Below, piece by piece: positions 1 to 9,511 of a stretch of 64,000 bases of DNA; the first letter of the stretch is position 1; each line of letters starts with the position of its first letter. The notes under the pieces were generated by a model. It saw only the letters and a list, made by a program, of their open reading frames with translations, searched no databases and was not told the DNA's origin. The stretch lies in assembly GCF_001640025.1 (NCBI RefSeq), contig NC_031671.1, positions 682,001 to 746,000 of the forward strand. The letters are read 5' to 3'. The DNA is from Sugiyamaella lignohabitans (lineage: Eukaryota > Ascomycota > Dipodascomycetes > Dipodascales > Trichomonascaceae). Made by a program: the position numbers and the translations under genes.

Positions 1-62
1 ACTTCAACACTTTTTTCACATAAACACATCGCATATCAACCCACAGCCAAATTTTTTTCACT

Positions 63-410
63 ATGGTCGAAGCAACTCTTGTTCAGGATATCGACGAGCT
101 GTACCGCGAGCAAATGCAGGCTCGATGCAGAATCTCATCCTTGTACGGCGACTTGCTATTGTCACAAGGCGCTCCTGACGGCAAACTTGCTTGTGCGTCG
201 CACGACTGGTCATTGAGATCCATTCAATCTATCACTGAAGATCTCCATGACCGTCTCCCCTCTGGCCAAGAGCCCGTCAACCCCTACTCCAAATACTTCC
301 TTACCGACTCAAAGGACCACAAGGCTGTTCTCACTGAACTTCGCGGCACCCTCAGACGCCACAGCGAAGTCTCTACCCGCATCGAGCAACACGGCAAGGG
401 CGTTCTCTAA
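63..410 (+). CDS. small hypothetical protein, 115 aa
   Basis: An intact ATG-to-stop frame of 115 residues. The 62 bases before it look like a yeast leader: A/C-rich, with a T-run just before the ATG. I do not recognise the family. The protein is hydrophilic, has no signal peptide or membrane segment, and its charge pattern suggests mostly helix, with a basic C-terminal third. The gene is convergent with PHO8 downstream. An upstream exon outside the window cannot be excluded. The real-gene call rests on frame length and the leader, so it is moderate. Confidence 0.55.
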   Translation: MVEATLVQDIDELYREQMQARCRISSLYGDLLLSQGAPDGKLACASHDWSLRSIQSITEDLHDRLPSGQEPVNPYSKYFLTDSKDHKAVLTELRGTLRRHSEVSTRIEQHGKGVL

Positions 411-734
411 GCGACCTGCAACCTGCATTGATGATATATGATTTATGATTTACACGAGTTTGGTTTTTTTGTTTTCTCTGTTTGCTATTTAATAAAATTT
501 AATAATTTAATAATTTAATTTACTCACTTCTTTTGTGTCTTCGTGCCTCCTGATGTGTCCAGCAGTCCTAGTTACTCTCCAGCTCCTCTTCGTTTGGCTC
601 GAGTCGTCAACGTTCGCCATGATCTCATGCGGAGCAACGAGGTCTGGACCAATGCCCTACTCGCCGGAGGCTGGCAAGTGTGCTCGGTGTTTAGCAGCTA
701 TGTTTAATAATTTACAGTTGAAAAAAGAGGGGAT
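411..734. other. intergenic, convergent 3' ends
   Basis: Spacer between the convergent small gene and PHO8. It contains an AT-rich tract with repeated AATAATTTAAT-like words around 490-525, suitable for polyadenylation signals. No gene is supported; short frames here have no family features. Confidence 0.5.
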
Positions 735-2348
735 CTAGAGCCCGTTGGTGACAGCCATGATGTGGGCATGATAAGAGTCGAGCCCATGTGGGTCGTCGAG
801 GTCGTCAGTGGTGATATCATCTTGTTGGAGAAGGTCTGTCACTTTGGACACATCGACGTCGAGGTAGTCGGCAAGGAACTTGCCAATGTCGGTGTTCTCG
901 TTGCTACCTCCTAGGGTCTTGAGGATACGACGGTTGGCCCGTTTGTGTCCCGAGAATCCGTACACATTGACGTCGACTGCCGAGTGGCCGTGGGTACTCC
1001 AGCCGGTCTGAGATCTCAGAGAGATAATATTGGCAATGTGGTCTTCAGACCGTTTTTTGTTATCAGCCAGAAGCTTAATTTGTTCTTCTGTTGGTTCTGG
1101 AATACCCAGACCCTCTTTCAGAATGTCAGTCTTGATAAAATCATATACATCCTTCCCATTGTAATGTCTTAGAGCATGACCCAAGTATTCCGCAGAATGG
1201 GTGGCATTGTCCAGAGCTTCAGGATACCACAGATAATCGGGGTAGGAAGGAGTCAATTGGCGAGCAGTAGCTAACCCACCAGTTTCGTGGTCAGAGGTAC
1301 TGACGACAATGGTCTCGACATTAGACTTCTTGGAGAACTCAATAGCAGCCTGGAAAGCCCTGTCAAAAGCCAGCACCTCGCGTACTTGAGCAGCAGGATC
1401 ATTCTGATGACCGGCATGGTCGATTCTCGATCCCTCAACCAAAAGGAAGAATCCCTTATCAGAGTGCTTAGTAGCCAACTCTAATGCACGGATAGCAGTT
1501 CTAGTGGTGTCCTCCAAACTTGGGTATACAGAGTCGTCTCTATCAAGATCATATGGAATATCGCCAGGGGCCAGTAACGCCAATAATGGCAGCGAAATGT
1601 TGTTACCGCCCTTCAATAAATCGTATTGCTCACGATTCTCAACATATTGCCAGCCGTCCTCCACAGCTTCTTCAACAAGATTTCTACTATCATGACGACA
1701 GCCACCATCAACTGACCCAGGCAAAAAGTGGCATCTGCCACCACCAATCATCAAGTCGACCATTCTGCCTAAAGGATACATACCCAGTTGGTGCTCGGCA
1801 ATGAGATCCTCCTCTTCTCTGTGCAACACATGGGCTGAGAAAGAAGCAGGTGTGGCATCAGTGATACGGGTTGTGACAACCATACCAGTATGATAACCAC
1901 GTAACTTAGCTCCTTCTAACACGGTACCACAAGGATCAGTATCTGGGAAAACACCAATAGCTCCATTATATGTCTTGAATCCACAGGCAAAGGCAGTGGC
2001 TCCAGCGGCACTATCAGTTACCAAGCTATCACTGCTTCTCGTTCTAGAATGACCGATAAAATGGTCGTCCAAGTGCAAAATGTCATCAATTGGCAAATTG
2101 TCTCGATATTGACGGAAACTTCTAGTCAAAGACAACGAAGCAGGTCCCATACCATCTGACACAAAGAAGATAACATTTCGTTTAGGGCTCTGGTGGGACT
2201 TGAAAAGATCTGAAAAGTGGCCTGGACTGTAATACAATGCTAAAAAGGTTGCCAGGGTAGCCCATATGCCTAAAAATACCATGGTCTTATTGTGCTCCTG
2301 GCTGCGACCGCCCCTTCTCCAGGCGGGCAGTAGTGTTTCGTCGGCCAT
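735..2348 (-). CDS. PHO8: vacuolar repressible alkaline phosphatase (Pho8-like)
   Basis: A 537-residue alkaline phosphatase, close to the fungal Pho8 length, that hydrolyses phosphomonoesters in the vacuole lumen. A short basic cytosolic tail (1-22) is followed by one membrane anchor (about 24-40), the type II topology of Pho8. The metal ligand motif FFVSDGMG lies at 61-68. The signature VTDSAAGAT holds the nucleophilic Ser at about 113. SDHETGG at 352-358 and STHGHS at 451-456 carry further zinc/magnesium ligands. I chose the ATG at 2348; an in-frame ATG-less extension of 23 codons upstream is unlikely because the cytosolic tail then begins normally. The C-terminus is acidic. No Pho4-type CACGTG is evident just upstream. 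Confidence 0.93.
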   Translation of the reverse strand: MADETLLPAWRRGGRSQEHNKTMVFLGIWATLATFLALYYSPGHFSDLFKSHQSPKRNVIFFVSDGMGPASLSLTRSFRQYRDNLPIDDILHLDDHFIGHSRTRSSDSLVTDSAAGATAFACGFKTYNGAIGVFPDTDPCGTVLEGAKLRGYHTGMVVTTRITDATPASFSAHVLHREEEDLIAEHQLGMYPLGRMVDLMIGGGRCHFLPGSVDGGCRHDSRNLVEEAVEDGWQYVENREQYDLLKGGNNISLPLLALLAPGDIPYDLDRDDSVYPSLEDTTRTAIRALELATKHSDKGFFLLVEGSRIDHAGHQNDPAAQVREVLAFDRAFQAAIEFSKKSNVETIVVSTSDHETGGLATARQLTPSYPDYLWYPEALDNATHSAEYLGHALRHYNGKDVYDFIKTDILKEGLGIPEPTEEQIKLLADNKKRSEDHIANIISLRSQTGWSTHGHSAVDVNVYGFSGHKRANRRILKTLGGSNENTDIGKFLADYLDVDVSKVTDLLQQDDITTDDLDDPHGLDSYHAHIMAVTNGL

Positions 2349-3018
2349 AATGATAACACAACAGATATAGCGGATAAGAAATTCGTGATCTAAAGTGAGA
2401 ATACGTAAAACGATCAATCAAATGACACTAGAGTAGGAAACACAAGACCAAATTGAAACTTAAATCCAAAATCCAAAATCAGTTCAAACCAGATAGACCA
2501 AGTCCTAAATATAAAATGCCGTTTGCTCTGTCTGATCTACTAAATTACCAATTACAGTGTACTGGTTGAAACCTTATCAAAGATTAGATCCCGGATTACA
2601 AACTTAAAACAACAGCCACAAATAAAAGGGTAATGTGCCTGCTGTACTCAGACTTGCCACCGGTGAATACAATAATCAGCGACCTAGTGCTTTGATCTCA
2701 GTGATTTGAGACGAGATGATGAACGACGAACCGCAATCGAAATGCCTAACTAATACTAATACCAATTCGGAATGGCAAATTAAAAAGACAACTAACCGAG
2801 CAACAAATCGAACAAGTATCACAAAAGTTTCCAACGATGCTTGTCGAAGATATATATATCAACAATGCCAGATCAGTGAACCAATATTATGACTGTATCT
2901 ACTACAGCCCTATATATAAACAGATCGAGGCAGCCGTTCGCTCATCAGGTGCACTGAGATACATCGCAAGATCAGCGTGCTCGACCTAACCACTGTTGAC
3001 GTGGGGCTGTATCAGACA

Positions 3019-3069
3019 GCCTCTGGCGGCTGGGGCGCTGCCCCAGACCCCGTTGTGCTCCCCGAAGCT
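3019..3069 (+). repeat. GC-rich palindromic module, copy 1
   Basis: Matches the window-wide module: a CCTC(C/T)GGC start, then CTGGGGC-GCCCCAG hairpin arms, then a CCAGACCCC run leading into a weaker CTCC arm. Flanks are AT-rich, so it stands out by composition. It lies about 0.7 kb upstream of PHO8. Confidence 0.7.
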
Positions 3070-3740
3070 GAGTATTCTGGGCTGCCAGCTATCGACAGTC
3101 GACTTTGTCGATTTATTGAAGTGGTGGAAGCAAGAGGGTCCAGGAAAAGTCTCAAAATACGGGAGTAATCACTCGCCCAGGTTTGTTTACATCGCAGGAA
3201 TGCAAATGGGTACTAGTGCTAAATACCTGCAATTTAACTTTCTAAGATTAGTGTCTGTTCAACGATATTATATTAGCCTCACATCACGTGTTAACAATAG
3301 AGAGCATTTTTCGTCTCGCGAAGGCGGTAATTAAGCTGACGGATGACGGATGACTCCATTTATGAGTGAAGGGAGGCTGTTCTTGAATATGACTGTGGGA
3401 TGGGATTCAAAAAGCTTTTAACCTATATTTCAAAAGACTTCTTGTTTTTGTTCCTGTTTCCGGTTAATTTCGTTGTATATAAACCGATAGCTAAATAGTA
3501 TATATATAATATATGCCAATGCAAAAGACTGTTGAAATTTGTGAGCTCTATAATTAGATAGGATGGAATTAAAAAAAAAAAAAAAGAAAATAGAATAATC
3601 AACGTTAGGAGTATATTGGTAGCCAAAACTTAAGACGGTATGGTGCTGGGCCCATTGTTATCATTGAGTCGATCATGGCAGAAACCTGCATAGATAAGCC
3701 TATCAGCAGCGATAAGCATCACTCACACCGCGTGGGTATT

Positions 3741-3796
3741 CTCCTGCGAAGCAGGAGCAACGGGGTCTGGGGCGGAGCCCCAGCTGCCGGAGGCAA
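3741..3796 (-). repeat. GC-rich palindromic module, copy 2
   Basis: Reverse-orientation copy: GGGGTCTGGGGCGGAGCCCC followed by AGCTGCCGGAGGC. It starts with a perfect small hairpin, CTCCTGC-GAA-GCAGGAG. It sits 46 bases past the stop codon of the aminotransferase gene, so it could form a hairpin in that transcript's 3' end. Confidence 0.7.
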
Positions 3797-3841
3797 AAGA
3801 CCGACTGTAGAATATTCTAAATGTCTCTTTATATTATAAAG

Positions 3842-5775
3842 TTAGCAGCCAAAAACGGATTTGAAAGAAGTAGGGTCGAAGTTGAGGTCGTTGGATTCGA
3901 TGTCGCGAGTCGAATCAATCAGCTCTTCAACAGTGTCTTCATCTACGGACCAGAAGCTGTGGATGGCCGATGCGATACGCTGAGATGATGCCTTGAGTTC
4001 GTCCTCGGCAATAGCAGCAAAACATAAACGGAAGTATAAACTGGCATCCTCAATGAGACTCTCAGCGGGGCTGAACATACGGCCAGGAGAAACGAGAACC
4101 AGATTAGGAGCTCGTGTCATCCAGACCCACAATGCAGTGGATAGTTCTTCATTAGAATATGAGTTGGAGGCCAGAGGATGCTTGTCTAAATGCACCTTGA
4201 GCCAGACAAACATGCCGGCACGGGGCCAGTCGAAGTCGTAGTAGACATTTTCCAAATTAGACACCGAAGTCCAGCCTTGTTCGTCAGACATCTCGTCAAC
4301 TGAGATCTTGGCGTCATCCAGAGCTTGGCACATCACTACCATTCTACGCTGGTACTGGTCACGGAGACCGCTGAGCCATTGCACCCAGCCGTCAAAAGAC
4401 CAGCTGGCTGCTTCTGGCACAGGTTCTCGTTTGGACCGAGCCAATGTGCTCACAAAGCTTCCGGGACCAGTTTCAGATACAGCAGAAGAGTTGGGTGCCC
4501 CAGCCCCAACAAGCTTGGCAATCATCGACTGCACAAAACCCGATGGCTGTTGTGTAGACCCCTCAGTCATTCTTGTGATTCTCTCAATGACAGCAGGCTG
4601 GGCAGTAATCCAACCTAAACGGCATCCAGGAGCCACATTCTTTGAGAACGTGTCAAGTCTTACCACCCGTCCATCAGTATCAATTTCCAAATAGCTCTGA
4701 ACAAGTGAATCAAGGAACTCATAACCAGAAGACTTCTTCGTACCAGCATGACCATCTGTAGAACCTGGATCAGTGCTTGGTGGGTTGGGATCCTCCTCGT
4801 CTGCAGCAGGATATTGTAAGAACCAGTAAGGTTCGTCTTCAATAATGACCACATCATACTTGCTACACACTTTGTAGATTTCCTTTCTTCTTTCAACAGA
4901 AACAACGCCACCAGTTGGATTCTGTCCCGTAGAAACTGTATACAGTAAATGAGGGCGCTTGCCAATACTATAATCCCAGTTGGCCAATACAAACTCCAAA
5001 CTGTCGGCTAGTAAGCCCTGGTAATCAATGTCTACAGGAACGATATTCAGTCCTTTAAACTTGGCAGAATCAACTGCACTCATGTAACAAAACTTCTCAA
5101 CCAGCAAACCTTCTCTCTCACTGACATCGTTTCTAGCAGGAGACCAATCATTTGCCAGTGTAGCCAGAGTCTTGTGCATACCATCAGTGTTTCCACATGA
5201 CAGAATAATATCGGCCCCTCCATCATATGGGATATTGGGATGCAGATTCTTAGTAGTAAACTCCTTGAGCCACTCGTAAAGCACAGGGATTCCCTGAGCA
5301 GTTCCATATTGCAAAACGGTGGCAATATCTAACGGAGAAGCATTGACACCGCTGCTGTCCACCTTTGGCACTACGATATGACTGCTCTGGGCCCGTCCCT
5401 TATCACTGCCCGAAAACCGATGTGGTTGGGCTACCGCCGCCTCCAAAGTGTCATACGGAAAGTAAGAGTAATGCGGGAGTCCTATTTCATTGTTAGTAAC
5501 CATTCACAATAGGTCTCTGCCTCCGGCAGTTTGAGGTGCTGCCCCTAACTCCAATGTTCCTCTCGCTAGGCTCCAGCAGTTCTGTCTGGGGTCCAAGCAA
5601 TCTCCTGCAAAGCACGAGCTTTGGGGGTTGAGACGGGGCTTTCACATAACTTACCGCCGGCAAGATTGCCAATGCCCTTGATGGCAAAGTATTTGTAAAA
5701 CTTCTTGAACTCGCTGCCCTGCCTGTTTTTGGCATTTTCGCTATAGTAGTGCGATAAGTCTCTTGGAGGTGCCAT
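3842..5775 (-). CDS. ARO8: aromatic/2-aminoadipate-type aminotransferase, two exons
   Basis: A PLP-dependent fold-type I aminotransferase of the Aro8 family, which transaminates aromatic amino acids and 2-aminoadipate. The spliced model is join(3842..5481,5655..5775), 586 residues. Exon 1 encodes 40 residues from the ATG at 5775, ending GIGNLAG; exon 2 resumes GLPHYSYFPYDTLE, restoring the family's conserved LAGGLP...FP N-terminus. The donor is GTAAGT; TTACTAAC precedes the acceptor ATAG. Visible motifs (spliced numbering) are QNPTGG around 228, EDEPYW around 255-260, and the PLP lysine in DTFSKNV at about 321, followed by CRLGW. Without exon 1 the N-terminal substrate segment would be missing. 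The exact paralogue (Aro8 versus other members) is not certain. Confidence 0.88.
5482..5654 (-). other. intron of the aminotransferase gene, built largely of GC-rich module
   Basis: A 173-base intron with donor GTAAGT at 5654-5649, branch-like TTACTAAC around 5494-5501 and acceptor AG at 5483-5482. Splicing joins G|GA to make a Gly codon (phase 1) and restores a conserved protein segment. Most of the intron (5515-5640) is GC-rich sequence related to the palindromic module. Confidence 0.85.
5515..5640. repeat. GC-rich palindromic module, intronic copy, diverged
   Basis: Begins TCTGCCTCCGGCAG, then a degraded GCTGCCCC part, then GTTCCTCTCGCTAGGCTCCAG and an AGTTCTGTCTGGGGTCC stretch. These are pieces of both arms of the module found elsewhere in the window, so this looks like an old inverted-pair copy. 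Confidence 0.6.
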
Positions 5776-6319
5776 AGTCAGATGAGTTTCTCCCTTGGCC
5801 TGACAAACTATGCTATTACTGTCGTCTAAAAATATGTTCCCAAATGGTAAAGAGATGTCTGGCAGGTAGTTCTGTGGTGCGAGCAATATGAATGGAGAGG
5901 ATGCTATTACGCAATTCCTGATGTAGGTTTATAAACTTTCGGTCTGGTGCGCTGACGTTAGATAAGAGCTGGTACACGGCACTAAACGAGATCGAGTGAC
6001 GCAGCGACCTGCTTATCTGCCTTATCTCTATCTGATGCATGATATCGAGCGGAATCCGAGCGTAACGGCTGCAGCTGCCAACTCCTAGCTCCACCTCCGC
6101 CAGGTCTCTTTCTATCTGGCCAAACGAATTCACTCATGTCTATTCTTTCATTTACCTATTTAACTTCTCTGCTCTAGCACCCAGATCTTGTCATTTTCCA
6201 CCATAGACCCATATCGGCCTATAATCTACTGCCAGCCGCTAAAATAGCCCCTTGCATGGGAGCTTATCAGTAGTGCGGTTAAATTGGTAAGCGTCTGACG
6301 GGCTCGAAATGAACTAGTT

Positions 6320-6510
6320 ATTTCCTGCGACGACTGGAGCTCCGTCCCGGACCCCGCCGTTCCTCTCGCTTTTTACTCAAGTGGGGTCTCGGCTTGGCCA
6401 GTGCTCCCCTTTCGTCGAAATTCGCAAGAGTATGACCCCCATACCCAACTCAAGCGAGATGAGAAGAGCACTGGAGTCTGGGACGGAGCCCCAGCCGCTG
6501 GCAATTACCC
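6320..6510. repeat. GC-rich palindromic module, inverted pair
   Basis: Left arm around 6333-6385 (GGAGCTCCGTCCCGGACCCC then CCTCTCGC). Right arm around 6450-6505, reverse-complementary in kind (CTCAAGCGAGATGAGAAGAG, then GTCTGGGACGGAGCCCCAG). About 65 bases separate them. The right arm ends roughly 40 bases after the ARL3 stop, placing a potential long hairpin at that gene's 3' end. Confidence 0.7.
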
Positions 6511-6548
6511 ACCACCTGTCAAGTATAAGTTGAAATAAATAAATACAA

Positions 6549-7145
6549 TTACCTGAGCTTAGGGGGACGCTGCTGTTTGTTACGAACGAGCCGCGATACA
6601 AGCCATTCGGTAGCGTCTTCGACACCAGTTCCATCAAGGGCACTGATGGGAAGCACACGACTGTCTCTGGCGCTCATTTTCTCTGCTATTTTGTTGAAGA
6701 TCTCTTTAATGTCCTCAACTTCGAGCCTATCTTCTTGGTCCTGTTTGTTCGCAAGCATGAGAATGGGCGTGCCTTCTATTGACTCTGATGACACTATCTT
6801 ATCAAGAGCGTCCCGACACTGCTCAATTCGTGTCCTGTCTGTAGAGTCGACGACAAATACCACTGCATGCGCTTCAGTATAGTAGCTCTCCCATAGTGTA
6901 CGCAGGGCCTCCTGACCGCCCAAGTCCCATATCTTTAACATAACTCCGTTCTTCGTAATATGGGCCACGTTCTGACCCACAGTAGGGGCAATTTTGTCAG
7001 GAGCTAAACCCTTTGTGTTCGAGTATTCAGTTTTTAACCGCTCCAAAAGGGTCGTTTTTCCGGCATTATCCAGACCTAGAATCAGAACGGCATACTCTTC
7101 CTTTCTCGTGAAATTGGCATACAATGACCTCGCCAGATGGTACAT
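6549..7145 (-). CDS. ARL3: Arf-like small GTPase Arl3 (ARFRP1 orthologue)
   Basis: A 198-residue Ras-superfamily GTPase that recruits the Arl1-golgin pathway to the trans-Golgi. The P-loop GLDNAGKT is at 24-31, the switch II WDLGGQE at 73-79, NKQD at 133-136 and the SAL motif at 168-170. The N-terminus begins Met-Tyr-His-Leu with no Gly2, so it cannot be myristoylated. Known yeast Arl3 likewise begins with Met plus a bulky hydrophobic residue that is acetylated by NatC and binds Sys1. The insertion near switch I and the C-terminal RNKQQRPP also match Arl3/ARFRP1. Single exon. A known Arl3 partner family (Slo1/SCOC) is also encoded in this window at 51458-52279. Confidence 0.93.
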   Translation of the reverse strand: MYHLARSLYANFTRKEEYAVLILGLDNAGKTTLLERLKTEYSNTKGLAPDKIAPTVGQNVAHITKNGVMLKIWDLGGQEALRTLWESYYTEAHAVVFVVDSTDRTRIEQCRDALDKIVSSESIEGTPILMLANKQDQEDRLEVEDIKEIFNKIAEKMSARDSRVLPISALDGTGVEDATEWLVSRLVRNKQQRPPKLR

Positions 7146-8025
7146 TATATCTCTGTTAATATCACCACACTAGTGGACCAGCCTTTTGTAATTCCAGATA
7201 TATTGGAAACCAGGATCCTGATAGAACTCACACAGTTGACTTGGTAATCAACGACGAGACTACGGCACAACTGGAAAATATTAAAGTACAGACGGAAGTC
7301 GTAAGAAGTTTATTTCAAGCCAAGAAAAATCAAGTAAAAAAAAAAAAAAATTATGATAATAAATTAAGGCTCTTTTTTTCTTTCGTCGAATTTGAGGTAC
7401 GGTCTATGTTCTATGATGACCCCAAAAAAAGACAGAGGAAAGTGTAGTGAACAATGATTAGACCGAGAATATTATAGACCCTTAACGCGATTTCCAAGCT
7501 GATAACACAGCCATATAGTGTAAAGAGGCGGAACTGGAATAGGCTCAATGTAAGCGCACGGTGTCAAAAATGTCGAAAACAATCCACCAGATCTGCCAGC
7601 TATCAGATCAGATATCAGCAGTATGTATGTCTGTCGCCCTTTAGGGTCAAGTCGCACGTCTGCATATGGCTCATCTATGACTGCCGCTGACGCGCTTCAT
7701 CATTATCAATGCACGTGACAGCCTAACTCTCCAGTATCCAATCTTGAACCACTTTGACACAATCCTATCTCTTCGACGGCGTATATTGCTTATAGTGGCA
7801 TCTCCATCAATTCTGAGAAGGTAAAGACAAATGATTGAACGTAGCAGGAGAAGTCATCGAGGCTGAACCCCAGCCGACCTAGCCCCGGCCCTCGAAATTT
7901 TCTCAGCCGCACATGTGATTGAGAGCCGATCCAAAGCAGCAGTAGAGTCAGACATCTTTTATTGTCTTGGATAGCGCAAATAAGTTTGAAGACGAGATTG
8001 TGATCTTTTTTGTTGCTTTGATAGG
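7146..8025. other. divergent intergenic region, ARL3/ADE1 promoters
   Basis: About 0.88 kb between divergent start codons. It has an A14-type run near 7328-7341, a GCACGTGAC E-box near 7711, a weak GC module-like patch near 7865-7895, and a GAGTCA site close to ADE1. No gene is supported. Confidence 0.5.
7945..7950 (-). promoter_or_regulatory. TGACTC site upstream of ADE1
   Basis: GAGTCA on the plus strand is TGACTC on the minus strand, the core bound by Bas1 and Gcn4 in Saccharomyces purine and amino acid promoters. It lies 75 bases before the ADE1 ATG. The match is short and could be chance; conservation of Bas1 control in this lineage is an inference. Confidence 0.4.
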
Positions 8026-8946
8026 ATGTCTGTGGTAACTACTGATCTCCAGGGTACATTGCCATTGATTGCCAGAGGAAAGGTTAGAGACCTTTACCAG
8101 TTGTCTGACGACAAGCTGCTCTTTGTAGCGACTGATCGTATCTCAGCTTTCGATGTAATCCTCAACAATGGTATCCCATCTAAGGGCAAGCTTCTGACTG
8201 GATTGTCAGAGTTCTGGTTTGAACTTCTTGCCGATGTCACCAAGAACCATCTTGTTCCAGGTGTCAATTCTCACAACTTGGCCAAGGCTCTTCCCCAATC
8301 TGTGAGCTCAAACGATGAGCTTATTAGTCAATTAATTGGCAGAAGCATGGTCGTCAACAAGTATAAAGTACTTCCACTTGAGGTCATTGTCCGAGGATAT
8401 ATCACTGGCTCTGCTTGGGCTGAGTACAAGAAATCGGGCACCGTTCATGGTATCCCACAAAAGGCTGGCCTTCAGGAAAGTGAGGCTTTCGAGACCCCTA
8501 TCTACACGCCTAGTACTAAAGCTGAGCAAGGCGAACACGATGAGAACATCCATCCAGATGAGGCTGCCAAGATTGTGGGCCCTGAACTGGCTGCTAAGCT
8601 TGAGAAGCTCGCACTCAAACTCTACACTACGGCACGTGACTATGCTCTCAGTAAGGGAATCATTATCGCTGATACCAAGTTCGAATTTGGTACTGACGAG
8701 AATGGAGACATTGTTCTTCTTGACGAAGTCCTAACTCCAGATTCCTCACGATTCTGGCGTAAAGATACATACGCTCTTGGCAAGAGTCAAGATAGCTACG
8801 ACAAACAGTTTGTGCGTGATTGGCTGATTTCCAACAATCTCAAGGCCGTTGATAACGTAACTATTCCCGACGAAATCGTCGAAAAAACCAAGGCCAAGTA
8901 TGTCGAGGCTTACGAAACCTTGACCGGTAATAAATGGGTCGAGTAG
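8026..8946 (+). CDS. ADE1: SAICAR synthetase (phosphoribosylaminoimidazole-succinocarboxamide synthase)
   Basis: A 306-residue cytosolic enzyme that joins CAIR and aspartate using ATP to form SAICAR in de novo purine synthesis. It has the expected length and motifs: RGKVRDLY near the N-terminus (18-25), the signature ATDRISAFDV at about 36-45, EVIVRGYITGSAW at about 118-130, and the C-terminal DEVLTPDSSRFW around 237-248. Single exon. The ATG at 8026 matches the family start. In yeast, loss of this enzyme or the previous step causes adenine-linked pigment phenotypes. Confidence 0.96.
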   Translation: MSVVTTDLQGTLPLIARGKVRDLYQLSDDKLLFVATDRISAFDVILNNGIPSKGKLLTGLSEFWFELLADVTKNHLVPGVNSHNLAKALPQSVSSNDELISQLIGRSMVVNKYKVLPLEVIVRGYITGSAWAEYKKSGTVHGIPQKAGLQESEAFETPIYTPSTKAEQGEHDENIHPDEAAKIVGPELAAKLEKLALKLYTTARDYALSKGIIIADTKFEFGTDENGDIVLLDEVLTPDSSRFWRKDTYALGKSQDSYDKQFVRDWLISNNLKAVDNVTIPDEIVEKTKAKYVEAYETLTGNKWVE

Positions 8947-9511
8947 GTGTGTAATATCTAAAGAGGACAATTAAATGTATACTACTTGGGCTGGTTCACT
9001 GCCCTCAGGCACCTGAGGTTGGGTGGTAACGCAAGCTCCCCGAAACCCAAATGATTTATTCAAATAATTCCCTGGAGAGCGATGCTTTCTCTATAGCAAC
9101 TTAAAGTGTTGGGCCCGAAGCACCGTCTGGCGACCGACTACTATTCAGTTGCCTCGGAGCAGCACCCCGGTGTCGATATCGGCACAGCCGCATGTTTGTG
9201 GGGAACCGGGATAAGGCGATGAGGGCAGGATAGGTAGGAGGATTGAGTAAATGACGCCTGGCTGTGTTTGAGTGGTAACGAATCTGACGCAAGTAATTGT
9301 TGTATATTTATTTGTACCGACTGTGGAAATAGCGACAGAGAACCATTCTACAGCTGAAGACTGAAATTCCTACTTCATCTGATTGCTGTGTCCAAGACAC
9401 GGTATCGGCGGCTTTTTGTTATCAGAAGTTCGCACAGTTCCAGTTTCGTTTTCTTATGAATCTTGCTTTGGAGACTGGCTATTTTGTTGGTTTACTCACT
9501 TTGGATGAGCC
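8947..9511. other. intergenic ADE1-PTC6
   Basis: About 565 bases in tandem orientation. It contains ADE1 termination and the PTC6 promoter. A CTCAGGCACCTGAG palindrome lies near 9004-9017. No gene or RNA recognised. Confidence 0.45.

Larger units (their letters stand above)
2349..3841. other. intergenic region upstream of PHO8
   Basis: About 1.5 kb between the PHO8 start and the aminotransferase stop, AT-rich, with no convincing gene. It contains two copies of the GC-rich palindromic module (3019-3069 and 3741-3796) in opposite orientations and an A15-type run near 3570-3585. PHO8 promoter elements must lie here but I cannot assign them. Confidence 0.5.

Noticed and set aside
5816..6133. 105-codon minus-strand frame upstream of the aminotransferase
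   Set aside because: No motif, and it is explained as leader or promoter sequence of the spliced gene.
7241..7447. 68-codon plus-strand frame between ARL3 and ADE1
   Set aside because: Runs through an A14 tract and has no family features; lies in a divergent promoter.
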